Below are positions 38,501-48,238 of a stretch of DNA of 64,000 nucleotides, in pieces (position 1 is the first letter of the stretch; each line of letters opens with the position of its first letter). This DNA comes from Andrena cerasifolii. Lineage: Eukaryota; Arthropoda; Insecta; Hymenoptera; Andrenidae. The stretch lies in assembly GCF_050908995.1 (NCBI RefSeq), contig NC_135118.1, positions 496,001-560,000 on the forward strand, written 5' to 3'. The notes below the pieces were generated by a model. That model made no database searches and was not told where the DNA came from. It saw only the letters and a list, made by a program, of their open reading frames with translations. The position numbers were made by a program, and so were the translations under genes.

Positions 38501-39168
38501 GCACCGGCGAGTGCATCCAGCGCATATGAAGAGCTGTGAAATAAGCAATTGCAATCCAAAGTCACTAATGCACCGACGAGTGCATCCAGCGCATATGAAG
38601 AGCTGTGAAATAAGCAAATGCAATCCAAAGTCAGTAATGCACCGACGAGTGCATCCAGCGCATATGAAGAGCTGTCGAATTAGTAATTGCAATTCAAAGT
38701 GACTATTGCACCGGCGAGTGCATCCAGCGCATATGAAGAGCTGTGAAATAAGCAATTGCAATCCAAAGTCACTAATGCACCGACGAGTGCATCCAGCACA
38801 TATGAAGAGCTGTGAAATAAGCAATTGCAATCCAAAGTCACTAATGCACCAACGAGTGCATCCAGCGCATATGAAGAGCTGTGAAATAAGCAATTGCAAT
38901 GCAAAGTCACTAATGCACCGGCGAGTGCATCCAGCGCATATGAAGAGCTGTGAAATAAGCAATTGCAATCCAAAGTCACTAATGCACCGACGAGTGCATC
39001 CAGCACATATGAAGAGCTGTGAAATAAGCAATTGCAATCCAAAGTCAGTAATGCACCGACGAGTGCATCCAGCGCATATGAAGAGCTGTCGAATTAGTAA
39101 TTGCAATTCAAAGTGACTATTGCACCGGCGAGTGCATCCAGCGCATATGAAGAGCTGTCGAATAAGTA
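38501..39168. repeat. 69-bp minisatellite, about 9.7 copies
   Basis: Units begin gcaccg(a/g)cgagtgcatcc at 38501, 38570, 38639, 38708, 38777, 38846, 38915, 38984, 39053 and 39122, exactly 69 bp apart, with a few substitutions per unit. Each unit holds the palindrome gcaattgc and a gcac/gtgc inverted pair. Since 69 is 23 codons, both strands give long open frames by chance (23-residue repeats on the plus strand, 218 codons on the minus strand). These are not considered genes. The array starts 25 bp after the nuclease stop codon, so it may be the subterminal part of the same transposon or its 3' UTR. Confidence 0.95.
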
Positions 39169-39900
39169 ATGTTCCAAAATGTAAGGAAGAAAGTATGTAG
39201 AAGATACATATGGAGAGTGAATAGGACCGTCTATGACGGGGGTAGTGGTGGGCCTTTTCACACTCTTCTAATAATAAATACCTATAGCTATTCTTTCATA
39301 TCAAGTGGAAATGACATGTATAAAAGCGTAAGTATGACATATACTTTTGTTATGCAAATAATTGGATTAATTGGAAATCATCATGAATGTTTCTCTCATA
39401 TATGAAATTGTTTTAGATATTTCCACCAACCAATATCAACATTGAAAATCATGCTGTATGAAGCGAGGAAAGGAAGGCTGTCTTCTCCGCAAGCATAAAG
39501 ATAAGTAAATAACATACATACATTTACATTTTTACTGCATTCAGATTACAACTCGTTCTAACTTTTTATCACAGGTTCTATGACAACTAACTGGAATCGA
39601 AAGGGGTCAGTGCCATTCCACGAAAATATTTATGAGAAATAGGACACAATAATAAGGATTTCTTCAGTAAGTGTGAGTATCAGTTTTTACATTCAAGTGG
39701 TATAAACACAAAAATTATTTTTATTAAATTTATTTCTTTTTGCAGATCAAACCAGGGTGTACATATGTACACTGGGCTGAGGAATATCGTTGCAACTACC
39801 ACAAATGCAGGGTGGAAGAGGTACCCCTTCCATGTCGCCGATCGGGCTAGAGAAAATGTGCAGCAGCAGATTTTCTGTCAGCTGGTGGAGCAGAGTTTCT
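39169..39900. other. No gene recognised
   Basis: AT-rich sequence without a credible ORF. It contains a perfect 16-bp palindrome, gtgtacatatgtacac, near 39757-39772. The 3' terminus of the upstream Mutator-like element should lie here, but no inverted repeat matching the region left of 35754 was found. Confidence 0.5.
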
Positions 39901-40096
39901 GTCCTTGAAGTGACAGAAAATATAACCTATATGCTTTACCCGATTTCCTAAAGATACTGTTGTGGCGTAATGATAATGTTTCGAAAGGATGATGAAAAGT
40001 TCACAAAAGTACCGTAATGGAACGAAATAGCCGCTAAACATTTATTGTCATGTAGCATATACATAGGTTATATTTTCTGCCACTTCGAGAAGGGAC
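39901..40096. mobile_element. Foldback MITE copy 1, about 196 bp
   Basis: About 30-bp inverted ends: tgacagaaaatataacctat on the left (from about 39911) and ataggttatattttctg on the right (ending near 40080), extended outward by a tcc-t(t/c)gaag / cttcgagaagg pair. A second copy with the same interior (tacccgatttcctaaagata, then aacgaaatagcc and aacatttattgtcatgta) lies at 56390-56582, and an end fragment lies at 56303-56332. Non-coding. The target duplication is unclear, so the superfamily is not assigned. Confidence 0.78.
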
Positions 40097-40569
40097 CACA
40101 TAATAATCACGCGTTGGATTCAACGTCAAACACAATTTTATATATGTTTGTTCATAACTGCTTTCTGCATAGGATATGTATTTCATGTTCTGTTTCAGTA
40201 TTTTGCTAATTAAAAAATGTCTATCCTAACAAACTTCATTTTCTGGGGACATGCCCTCGTGTATTTTTCCTTTTCACTTATAATTCCTTACTGCCAACGT
40301 AGAATATTCTAGCATAAGCACATTTCAAGTAAATGTACAATGAATTTTCTACGTTTGCAGTACCAGCAGACTTTCTGTTTAAATTTTTACAAGTTCAACG
40401 CAACAGCTGACAATTTCTTTCCACATTCAAAATAAAATATGGAAATAGCAAACAGCTCCCTCTCGCGTGCACAGGCAGCCGCGTGTCTATGGGTATTACC
40501 ATTTCTGTGCACAAAAAACCTGCTGCAATACTGACCTGCCGAATCGGCCAGGTCACGTGACGTGTCTAC
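40097..40569. other. No gene recognised
   Basis: AT-rich intergenic sequence between the MITE and the Copia remnant. No ORF, tandem repeat or inverted repeat was supported. Confidence 0.5.
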
Positions 40570-41530
40570 CCCCTTAATCAGATTAAGCATAGAGACTATG
40601 AGGAATCGCACTCTCTTGTAGTAAACATCGAAGCGTGGCGGTTACTAGTGGCATTGTCTAGTAAATTAAACTGGAATTTGCGGTTTTACGACGTTAAAAC
40701 TGCTTATTATTATGGCGATTTAGCCGAAAACGTTTACCTTTCGCCACTGCCAGGGTTCGAACACGAATATGGGAAAGGCAACATTTGTAATCTGAAAAGA
40801 TGCATATATGAACTCCCACAATCGGGACGCAATTGGCACATAAAACTTAAGAGTACACTAATACAGATAGGATTCAGTAACGTCATACCTTCCTCAATAT
40901 AATCATCGTCCAGAGAAACGCCACCTTATATTAGCGAAAAGGGTATTAAGATACCTGCAAGGTACAAAAAGGAAAAAACTATTTTTTAGTAAAAATCATG
41001 GCAAGTTAATGGCATACGCGGATGACAGTTGAGGAAATACAGAAGGGGGCAGTCCTTCTCAGGGGGAGTAGTCATGTTAGGAGATTCCTTAATACTTTGG
41101 AACAGTAACAAGCAAAAATGTGTTGGACTGTCGACATGTGGCGTAGAACTGTTTGGGTGTTCAGAAATTGTGAACGACATTACTTGGGTATCAAATATTC
41201 TAACGGAAATGAAATTGAAAAACTTCTTGAAAAAACCTATTGTATTATTTTGCGATAACACAGCGGCCATAGAATGGATGAAAAGTGTACGCTCTTCTAG
41301 CAAAACAAGACATGTAAATATGAAATTTCATTTTGTGCGTGATGAGGTAGAGAACGAAGAAATTTATGTTCGTTATGTCGACACTAAGCATATGACTGCC
41401 GATTTTCTGACAAAAGCAGTAACTCATGAGAAATTGCTGTGATCATTAAAGGAAATTAATTTAGTAGATATGTAAATTAAAGTATGTATATTACAATTGG
41501 GAGTGCGATGACACTGCTTGTAGGGGGAGA
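40570..41530 (+). pseudogene. Copia (Ty1-type) retrotransposon pol remnant, RT to RNase H
   Basis: The first recognisable stretch encodes reverse-transcriptase sequence: HRDYEE, then SLVVNIEAWRLLVAL and FYDVKTAYYYGDL with the first catalytic Asp, then GFEHEYGKG and IYELPQSGRNW (to 40902). The central RT including YVDD is deleted. The sequence resumes with the connection domain AKRVLRYLQGT (about 40935) and RNase H (41000-41442). RNase H residues are visible: AYADDS, then GVELF, FCDNTAA and TADFLTK. An in-frame stop follows AYADDS, with a frame change just after it. The 5' LTR, gag, protease and integrase are missing. A purine-rich tract agggggagag precedes the 3' LTR. Not functional. Confidence 0.85.
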
Positions 41531-41531
41531 G

Positions 41532-41704
41532 TGTTGGTAATAATTAAGATTGTCCCGAGCGGCGCCGTCTCTCGTTTGGCAACAATGGACAGACACTTGG
41601 TACCCCCCACTATACCTGTACCTTACCGTTGCGTATCGGAGAACAGAGCGTCTCGAACTTTTGTACAGAGCACACATAATTACTAATATAATTATATTGA
41701 GTAT
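41532..41704 (+). mobile_element. Copia 3' LTR, left part (split by the hAT-like element)
   Basis: Starts TGTTGGTAA directly after the polypurine tract and runs to the hAT-like insertion at 41705. The remainder resumes at 45274 and ends cgaacaaca at about 45315, giving a rejoined LTR of about 215 bp with TGTT...AACA ends. The right part carries two aataaa-type signals. Confidence 0.75.
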
Positions 41705-41743
41705 TAGGGTGGAGTGAAAAAAACTTTTTTTCGATAATCAAAT

Positions 41744-41941
41744 GTAGGAGTCGGAAAAAGAGAGCCACGGCGCCGGGAATCGAACCCAAGCCGTCCGCGT
41801 GCTGATCAGTCGTCGCGTTTGCCACCACGGCTACGCCGACTCTCCACGGTCCCTGTCTTCCGAACTCCTCATAAATGTACGCCACCTATGGGCCTCATCG
41901 CATACCATAGGCCGTTGCCTAAATGCCGGTTGCCTACTACA
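41744..41941 (-). mobile_element. tRNA-related SINE, 198 bp
   Basis: Inserted in the left inverted repeat of the hAT-like element with a 5-bp duplication, caaat (41739-41743 and 41942-41946). Removing it restores the sequence seen in the right inverted repeat. On the minus strand it holds RNA polymerase III box elements: an A-box-like tagccgtggtgg and a perfect B-box ggttcgattcc, within a tRNA-like stretch of about 85 nt (roughly 41756-41845). About 95 nt precede the tRNA-like part, and the 3' end is T-rich then gactcctac, without a poly(A) tail. It is not a functional tRNA gene. Confidence 0.75.
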
Positions 41942-41990
41942 CAAATTCTAATAGTGCGGAAAAGTTGCCTACATGGCCCAATAAAACGTG

Positions 41991-42467
41991 TGTAGCAGTT
42001 ACGTCTTGGTGACCACGTTCTTTCTCTTCGGTACTTTTCTTTCCCTACGTTTCTAACTTTCACTTTTCTAAATTCCCTTGCTATTTACAACTTCCTTCCT
42101 TCTATTCTTTGTTCGATTCGTTTCCCGAGGGTTTCGTCTGGGCCTGGTGTTCGTTGAGAACATGTGGCGACCAGGTCCGCGCGAGCCGAGCGAAGTCGCT
42201 TCTCGAGTAGCTTTCTCTTTTATCTTCATCTCAGTTTTTCTTCAGTTTTCTGTCTTTCTCTTTTTCTATTTCCTTCCTTCACCTTTTCTACCCCTGGTCA
42301 AGGGTACGGTCGGTGAAGAGAGCCAGTTGGATCTAGGCAGTTCCTGCGGGAACACCCCGACGTCTACACGCGAATCATCCAGTAACATTGTCGTTTTTCT
42401 TTGATTAAAAAATAAATTGAGTGTTTGGTAAGTCGGAGTCGATATTATTTCACATCATACCACCTCA
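41991..42467. mobile_element. Solo LTR, 477 bp
   Basis: Second insertion in the left inverted repeat. It starts TGTAGCAG and ends CACCTCA, with a 4-bp duplication cgtg (41987-41990 and 42468-42471). Removing it restores aataaaacgtgtaaaaaa exactly as in the right inverted repeat, so the boundaries are firm. TG...CA ends and a 4-bp target fit a Gypsy- or BEL/Pao-type LTR. It is pyrimidine-rich, with an AT-rich 3' end containing aataaa. No internal retroelement sequence remains. Confidence 0.8.
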
Positions 42468-42710
42468 CGTGTAAAAAATTTCAGCTCGATCGGATAATTT
42501 CTTCTGTGTGCACCAAAGGCCTTAACTTTCAAAATTTTAGTACAAAACTTAAGAAAGTTGAACTTTCTTCAGCTTGTGAATTCTACCTTTTTTTTTACCC
42601 CGGACTATATTTGCTGCGTAAATGATGCAAAGAAACATCCGTGGCTGGTTTCGGAACGATAGGAATGGCCTGTCGGCACTGTAAACTATCAAAAAATACA
42701 GCTCTTCGCT

Positions 42711-42912
42711 CACTTTCCTAACGGAAAATACGACCCAGAACCCACCACGTGGAGGTAGCTGTACGTCGGGCTCCTTGTTTTTGTGTTGTTTTTTGTATTT
42801 TATATATATATATTTTTTAAATAATTTTATTGCTTGTTATAATGTTTTTCCATATTTTTATTTGTCGGAATGAGAAACTGCGTTTGTTATAGCTGTTATT
42901 GGTGTACAAACT
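42711..42912 (-). other. 3' UTR of the hAT-like transposase
   Basis: Non-coding AT-rich sequence with a tatata run at 42800-42815, between the inner end of the left inverted repeat and the transposase stop codon at 42913-42915. Confidence 0.5.
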
Positions 42913-44991
42913 TTATAACGAGAACTGATTCTTCGTTTCAAATTTTGGAATTGACTGACGGGATAACAACGTACACCGAATGAAACCATCCCTTGCATCG
43001 CTACCGCACACTTGACAGGATGCTTCGGTCACGAGTTTCACCATGCGTTCGACTGCAGTGATGTGGCAGGGATACTTAAGAAATTCCCAGTCTAGAAACA
43101 AGCTGTTGCTCAACAATTTTTCTGATAGCTCCTGATTAGTTACTTTGTTCAAAATTGGAGGTGATGTGATTCGGACAGAGGACCAATCGATTATTTTATA
43201 ATAGTCGTCTGCGGAGAAGTTGATTTCCGGAACTGCACGAGGTAGTACTTGTTCATCACTTTCATCTAATTCTCAGGCTTGCAAAATTTTGCGTAACGCA
43301 TCTAGACGGACTTCACGCCTTTCATCCGTCATCATGGAGATGAGAACATTTTCCGGGGATGCGAAGAAAGCATTACGGGCAATTGTGGCATCAACCACGC
43401 GTAAGTACTTTTTTGGTAAGTACCGTGACTGTTGAATGGTATTGAAAAGGTGCTTCGGCCCGTCTTTAATAGAGCTGTTGCATCTTATCGCAAACCACAT
43501 CGGGACATAAACCTTAAGTATGTACGTGACAATATCTTTCAGCTCTATCGTTGGTTTTTCAGTGGATATGTATAAACGTAGTATTCTATTTGCACAGGTC
43601 AGCCAGCGAGCGTGGTTAAGGATAACTGGGTTACGACAGCTGAGGTCAGGCGGGCAACTGCCGGATTGAATTGCCTTAGAAATGTCCAGCAAGTACTTCT
43701 GGTCCTTACTCAGATCTACAGGTCCCACATCAGGTAAAGAGCATTGAATGGCATTATAGGAAACAACTGGGAGGCTTTCAACATTTTTAAGTCGAACACC
43801 TATAGGCTCAGATGTGCCTCCATCAATAAACTCGAAGAGACTTCGAAATGGAAGCTCGTTAAAGTGAAGAAGGCATATTATCCAATGAAGCGATCGACCA
43901 AGCTTGTTTTCAAGGCACCTAATTACACCACCTTTTGCTCCCGTATTCACAACAGTGCCATCACACCCTACGACTACAAGCTCGTTTAAATCTGTTTCCC
44001 TCAAGACCAATTCGTAAATGCTATCGCAAATATTCCGTGCACTCCCTAATTTCGGTACTACGTGTCCTAAGTACCTTGATCCAGGTTCGGATATTATTGA
44101 AATGTGCTTCTCTTTTACAGTGCGTCGATAAAGCTTTGCTCCTTGTTTGACCTGAGTGAGTGTGTCGTCTCTTCGACCATCAAAGTACAGTCCTCTAGGT
44201 GGGGTAGCATGTTGTTGCACTTGTAATTTCACCTGTTCCCGAATCTTATACTTTTCCCGCCTTATTTTACTTCGATCTGTAACTAGTTCGGAGGCATCTG
44301 GAGATACTAGATCAACATCTTTAAGCACTGAAGTAGCTATCATCGCTGTCGCTCTATCACTGACACCATACCTTTGACTAGTAAGTGGCGTCTCTTTCAA
44401 ATTCACTCTCATTTGAGAAGGCTTTGATGGTGCTGAGTAAGGGTCGTCAAAATCACTCGATTCGCTTTCTGAAATTTCAGATTCAGATAAACATAGTAAA
44501 GGTTGTCGACTAGTGGAAGAGGAAGGTTCATCTTCTGACGTAGGTACACCCGCATATATATTTTGTATTTTCTTATGACGGTTAGTTCTGTTTATAAGCT
44601 TTATTGTTTCAGGAATGTCAACGCCTCCGATGCGACCGACTCGGTCCCCTCGCTGGTCAAGAAGAAAAGATTGTTTCTTCTGAGGAACCTTTCGATCCTT
44701 CTGACAAGAACAGGACTGGAAATCACGGCATTTGCAAGCGGCAATGTCAAAAAAATAGTTGGCAGTTGCTTTGAAACAATAAATTTTTTTCTGTAAGGCT
44801 GAGCTTTCGCCGGCTTTGTAAGTGTACTTTATGACCTTTCTGTATTTTTTATGGTACTCTGTGATTAGTTGTACGATGCGTGTATACGAAACAGAAGGAA
44901 TAGATGCCTTACCATAAAGACTGATAACCTTGTTCGCTACCCTATAGCGAAGGGCTGTATTTTTTAATAGTTTACAGTGCCGACAGGCCAT
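42913..44991 (-). pseudogene. hAT-like transposase with one in-frame TGA
   Basis: Starts at ATG 44991 (MACRHCKLLK). It reads 572 codons to TGA at 43273-43275, then continues in the same frame for about 120 codons to the stop at 42913, about 692 codons in all. Visible features: a basic N-terminus; a Cys cluster CKCRDFQSCSC (residues 87-97); a Ser/Glu-rich linker (150-185); YFDGRRDD (D271); VGCDGTVVNTG (D344); LHFNELPFR (about 375-383); HARWLTCANRILRLY (about 466-480); and, beyond the TGA, PCHITAVERMVKLVTEA. From memory this matches a family of unnamed hAT-related proteins in insects and cnidarians. D271, D344 and the Glu of AVER are my candidates for the catalytic triad, so truncation at the TGA would remove the last. 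The TGA replaces what is probably a CGA arginine codon, a CpG-type transition. Confidence 0.75.
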
Positions 44992-45265
44992 TCATATCGT
45001 TCCGAAATCAGCCACGGATGTTTCTTTGCATCATTTACGCAGCAAATATAGTCTTGGGTAAAAAAAAGGTAGAATCCACCAGCTGAAGAAAGTTCAACTT
45101 TCTTAAGTTTTGTACTAAAATTTTGAAAGTTAAGGCCTTTGGTGCACACAGAAGAAATTATCCGATCGAGCTGAAATTTTTTACACGTTTTATTGGGCCA
45201 AGTAGGCAACTTTTCCGCACTATTAGAATTTGATTATCGAAAAAAAGTTTTTTTACTCCACCCTA
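44946..45265. repeat. Right inverted repeat of the hAT-like element, about 320 bp, overlapping the transposase start
   Basis: The reverse complement matches 41705-41743, 41947-41990 and 42472-42710, the left repeat with its insertions removed. The repeat extends past the transposase ATG at 44991 to about 44946, so the first 15 or so codons exist at both ends of the element. The left copy has a matching ATG at 42665 leading into unrelated sequence. Confidence 0.88.
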
Positions 45266-45273
45266 TTGAGTAT

Positions 45274-45315
45274 GTTATAATAAAGATCATCTTAATAAAA
45301 TCATTACGAACAACA
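45274..45315 (+). mobile_element. Copia 3' LTR, right part
   Basis: Continues the LTR interrupted at 41704 and ends cgaacaaca. Contains aataaag and aataaaat, which could serve as polyadenylation signals. Confidence 0.65.
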
Positions 45316-45617
45316 TATTTTATTCAAAATACTTGGCGCTACGCTCCGAATTGGTGTTGCTAACCTAAATAAATATGTATAAATTGCCTTAATATTTTTC
45401 TTTCTTTCTTGCGCAATGGTGTCTTGTATTATTTTATTCTTTATACTAAGACAATTAATATTTTTTTGGTTTCGCAGCACCAAGTATTTTTAATTAAAGC
45501 TAAATATAGCACATTAATATATTTACGACAGTTTTTTTTCGTTCGTCTGCGCGCGCACGTATACTTGGCGCCCTTTTTTACCTTTTTTTTTTTAAAAAAG
45601 GTAATTTTGTGGAGATA
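45316..45617. other. No gene recognised
   Basis: AT-rich. A short inverted pair, aaaatacttgg near 45326 and ccaagtatttt near 45481, is the only structure noticed. Long T and A runs occur at 45575-45600. Confidence 0.45.
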
Positions 45618-45995
45618 CAGTATTTCCTCGTTAGCGACTCGATTTTGTGTACACGATACCGACTCTTCGCTATCCCCACCACTTTTGTCTCACTCTTGCC
45701 CGGCGAAAGCTGGAGCGAGATGGAACGAGAGCGAGCGAGAGGCACTGAAAGCGAGCGAGGACGGTACGAGACCGACGACGCGTTGATGTTTTGTCTCGCT
45801 CCGTCTTTCGGACGCCTGACATTCTGTCCTTTGCGCTTGCGACCATCGCGCACGCTCGCCGCGCACGCAGTGTTCCATCTCGCTCCCCCCTCCGGCCAGA
45901 AAGAAGCGAGAAACGAACACTCGGAATTAGGGTTCTGTTCACGATACCGACTCAACGCCGGTCCCGACCAGCGAGTCGCTAACGAGACAATACTG
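45618..45995. mobile_element. Second pogo-like MITE, 378 bp
   Basis: Inverted ends of about 26 bp: cagtatttcctcgttagcga from 45618 and tcgctaacgagacaatactg ending at 45995, with two mismatches. They are flanked by TA (45616-45617 and 45996-45997). The interior is GC-rich with many gagcgag/ctcgctc motifs, and a near-direct repeat of cacgataccgactc lies inside each end (about 45651 and 45938). Open frames on both strands come from the GC-rich low-complexity interior and are not credible genes. Confidence 0.8.
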
Positions 45996-45997
45996 TA

Positions 45998-46145
45998 GGA
46001 TGGACCTATCACGCAATGTAATTTTATGTCACATGCCCGGGGGGCTTGCGAGTCTCCTTACCATTTTCACGTCACACCCAATGTTATCGATTCAGTCTAA
46101 AATAAGATTGCAATGCTACGAGTGGTAGGAATTAAAATTACATTT
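45998..46145. mobile_element. Old terminal fragment related to the 4.9-kb element at 49231-54137
   Basis: Reads gacctatcacgcaatgta, then cttaccatttt, then aatgctacgagtggtaggaa. These match in order the reverse complement of the right end of the 4.9-kb element (gacctatcaagcaatgta, cttaccatttt, aacgctacgcgtggtaggaa). Identity is much lower than between recent copies. The MITE at 45618-45995 probably inserted into the tip of this fragment. Confidence 0.65.
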
Positions 46146-46307
46146 TAGCGGAAACATTTAAAATCTAAAATGGCCTGAATGTTACGTCCAATTTCAAGAA
46201 ACATGTTGCATAATTCCGTTTACTAATACATTTTGATAGAAGCATAATTTGCACGTATTACCCTAAATTTCGATCAGAAATATGATACAAATACAAAGCG
46301 TAATAAA
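46146..46307. other. AT-rich flank; right end belongs to a MITE split by the LINE
   Basis: No gene. Just left of the LINE target site the sequence reads taataaacatttgt. Right of the LINE it continues as ttaggttatattttc followed by cacttcgaggag. Joined, this resembles the right half of the foldback MITE seen at 39901-40096, so the LINE appears to have inserted into a MITE copy. Confidence 0.5.
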
Positions 46308-46646
46308 CATTTGTACAGTCTCTTAGACTTGCGATTACTGTCGCAGTGAACGGACCTGTTTGCTTCGCTCCCGACTACAGTGTTCTCTTCGAAGCACGTG
46401 CGTGCCTTCAGCGTATCCTGGGATTTGTATCTTTCATTTTGCTCCCATCTGTGCATCACTTCATTTGGGAGCTTCCTTTCGGACTTTTTTTTGCACGATC
46501 TGTGCATGAATCTTATCTCCGTCTAACTCTGAGTGATAAGAACAGGAATAATCATAGCCTCAGACTGTAATCTGGACCAATCCAGGGTTCCCCTGGACCC
46601 CCTAAAGGATGCAGGGTCTTCCCTAGACGCCCTTAATTCAGACAGA

Positions 46647-47840
46647 ATGGTAAGTACATCCATTTTTACCATTCCAAAATCTGCTTTGAGTACGACCTCG
46701 GGAAAAAGGCGGGCCGGTGCTTCCTTAGAAGCCCTCTTGGGCTCCACATCCTCGGAAAACTCCGACTTATCTCCTTTATCCGGACAATCTACTGCTAAAA
46801 CCAGCGTCGAAAAGCGCTCTGGGAAGAAAAAAAAATCTAAACGCGAAAGTATGACACTGGGCAGAAGCATAAAAACTGCAAGTTCCTCTCCAAATCGCAC
46901 TCGTAGTCCTATTTCCATCTCGCTTCCTTTAACTCAGTTGCTCGAGGAATTAATTATGGAGCACGAAAACATTTCTACCATACCTGTTTTTCGGTCCTTG
47001 CGGCCTTCAAACCATCGTGCCACCTTGGCATGACTTCCTCCGGCGAGGCCAATAAAACCTCGCCGGAAGTAAACAGTACGTCCCATAGCTCTGTAAATCC
47101 TCCAGGTGATCACTCCAGCGCCGCGGGTCCGGCTGTAAACAATAACGGTACGCGTACAGTCAACCCCCCTCCTTTATACATTTCTAACTTCGGGTTTATA
47201 CCGGCCAAATTTGAACGCAAACTCGCTAGTGACTTCGGGAACACGTTCAATACCAAATACTTAGGTAACAAGATCCGCCTTCAATTTGATGAAGTCGACT
47301 CCTTTAAACGGTTTAAAAACGCGTTAATTGAGTAATATCCCATATTTTACTTTCTCGCTAAATTCCGAACGCGGGCTAGCCATGGTCCTTAAGGGCCTAC
47401 CCGATACTCCCACCGAGGAAATCCTCGAAGAGTTGAAATATAAAGGACTTTGCCCCTTATCCGTTGTAACTCTCGCAAAAAACGGGACTAAAAAACAGTC
47501 GTCATACCACTCTTACAAAGTCAACTTCCCGCTGGGAACTTGTCCGAACTCAGTTACCAAAATTAACGCCATCTTTAGTACAAGAATTTATTGGGAGAAA
47601 TTTTTCTCCAAAAAGAACTACACACAGTGTTTTCGCTGTCAAGCTTTCGACCACTCGACCTCTAACTGCGGGCTTCCTCCCAAATGTGTCAAATGTGCCG
47701 GCATGCATCGATCGGCCGACTGCCAAAAAACGAGAGAGTCGCACCTTAAATGCATAAACTGTTTGGGCCAGCACACAGCCAACTACGGCCAGTGTTCTGC
47801 TCTTCTCAGTTACCTAGAAAACAGAAAAAAACACTTCTAA
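46647..47840 (+). pseudogene. LINE ORF1 (Gag-like, CCHC zinc knuckles), frameshifted
   Basis: The first in-frame ATG is at 46647; an upstream stop lies at 46524. The product runs in frame to 47033, changes frame near 47030 (ATGA overlap), and changes again near 47330, ending at 47840. That is about 400 codons in three pieces. The N-terminal third is Ser/Lys-rich and low in complexity. The middle part (LYISNFGFIPAKFERKLA, then IPYFTFSLNSERGLAMVLKG) resembles the RNA-binding region before the knuckles. Three Cys/His clusters follow at about 47631-47800: CFRCQAFDHSTSNC, CVKCAGMHRSADC and CINCLGQHTANYGQC. This order is characteristic of Jockey-clade ORF1 proteins, which coat the element RNA. Both frame breaks are probably decay. 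Confidence 0.85.
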
Positions 47841-48001
47841 ACCCGTCAACGGCCTAATGTTAAATACTCACCCAAACCATAATTCAAAACCATCTGAGGG
47901 AGCAGTACTTCTTCCCCTTTCCCGCCCCTTTCCTACCTCTCCTTCTTCCTTCCCTTCTTACTCTGATGCTGTTGCCACTGGGCCGCGAAGACCCTACATC
48001 T

Positions 48002-48024
48002 CCCCCCCCCCCACACACACACAC
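48002..48024. repeat. Simple repeat: C11 followed by (AC)6
   Basis: A run of eleven C at 48002-48012 is followed by six AC units to 48024. It lies in the spacer between LINE ORF1 and ORF2 and is a likely slippage and sequencing-error site. Confidence 0.95.
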
Positions 48025-48238
48025 TTCCGTAGACTACGTTGTCCCTGGCCTCCAGGGTACGAACTGGCAGGAGCCGAGTGGCGTAAACACTATGATGGAT
48101 TTGATGGGAGCCATCAAACAATTAAAATCCATTGTTGATATCGACAAAATTCTTTTTCTAACCCGTTCGCTTATCGAGAAACTGAGTCCCTGCCGCACGC
48201 TGGCCTTTGCTCGGTCCTTGGTGGTCTGGAATGATCCA

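Larger units (their letters stand above)
41705..45265 (-). mobile_element. hAT-like DNA transposon, 3561 bp including two nested insertions
   Basis: Flanked by a perfect 8-bp duplication, ttgagtat (41697-41704 and 45266-45273). The ends read tagggtggagt and actccaccctа-type complement, beginning very long inverted repeats of about 320 bp: 44946-45265 on the right, and 41705-42710 on the left once two insertions are removed. The 8-bp target and the transposase motifs favour hAT; P-type elements also make 8-bp targets and cannot be ruled out. Without the SINE and solo LTR and their target duplications the element would be about 2.88 kb. It carries one gene on the minus strand. Confidence 0.82.

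Noticed and set aside
38450..39116. 218-codon minus-strand and 136-codon plus-strand frames across the minisatellite
   Set aside because: They are produced by a repeat unit of 69 bp, a multiple of three, and are open on both strands.
41756..41845. Functional tRNA gene on the minus strand
   Set aside because: Box A and B motifs are present, but the sequence lies inside a 198-bp mobile insertion with target duplications, and no clean cloverleaf with a standard anticodon arm could be drawn.
45578..46012. Arg-rich ORFs of 60-144 codons on both strands within the second pogo-like MITE
   Set aside because: GC-rich low-complexity sequence inside a non-autonomous element; frames overlap in all directions and contain no domain.
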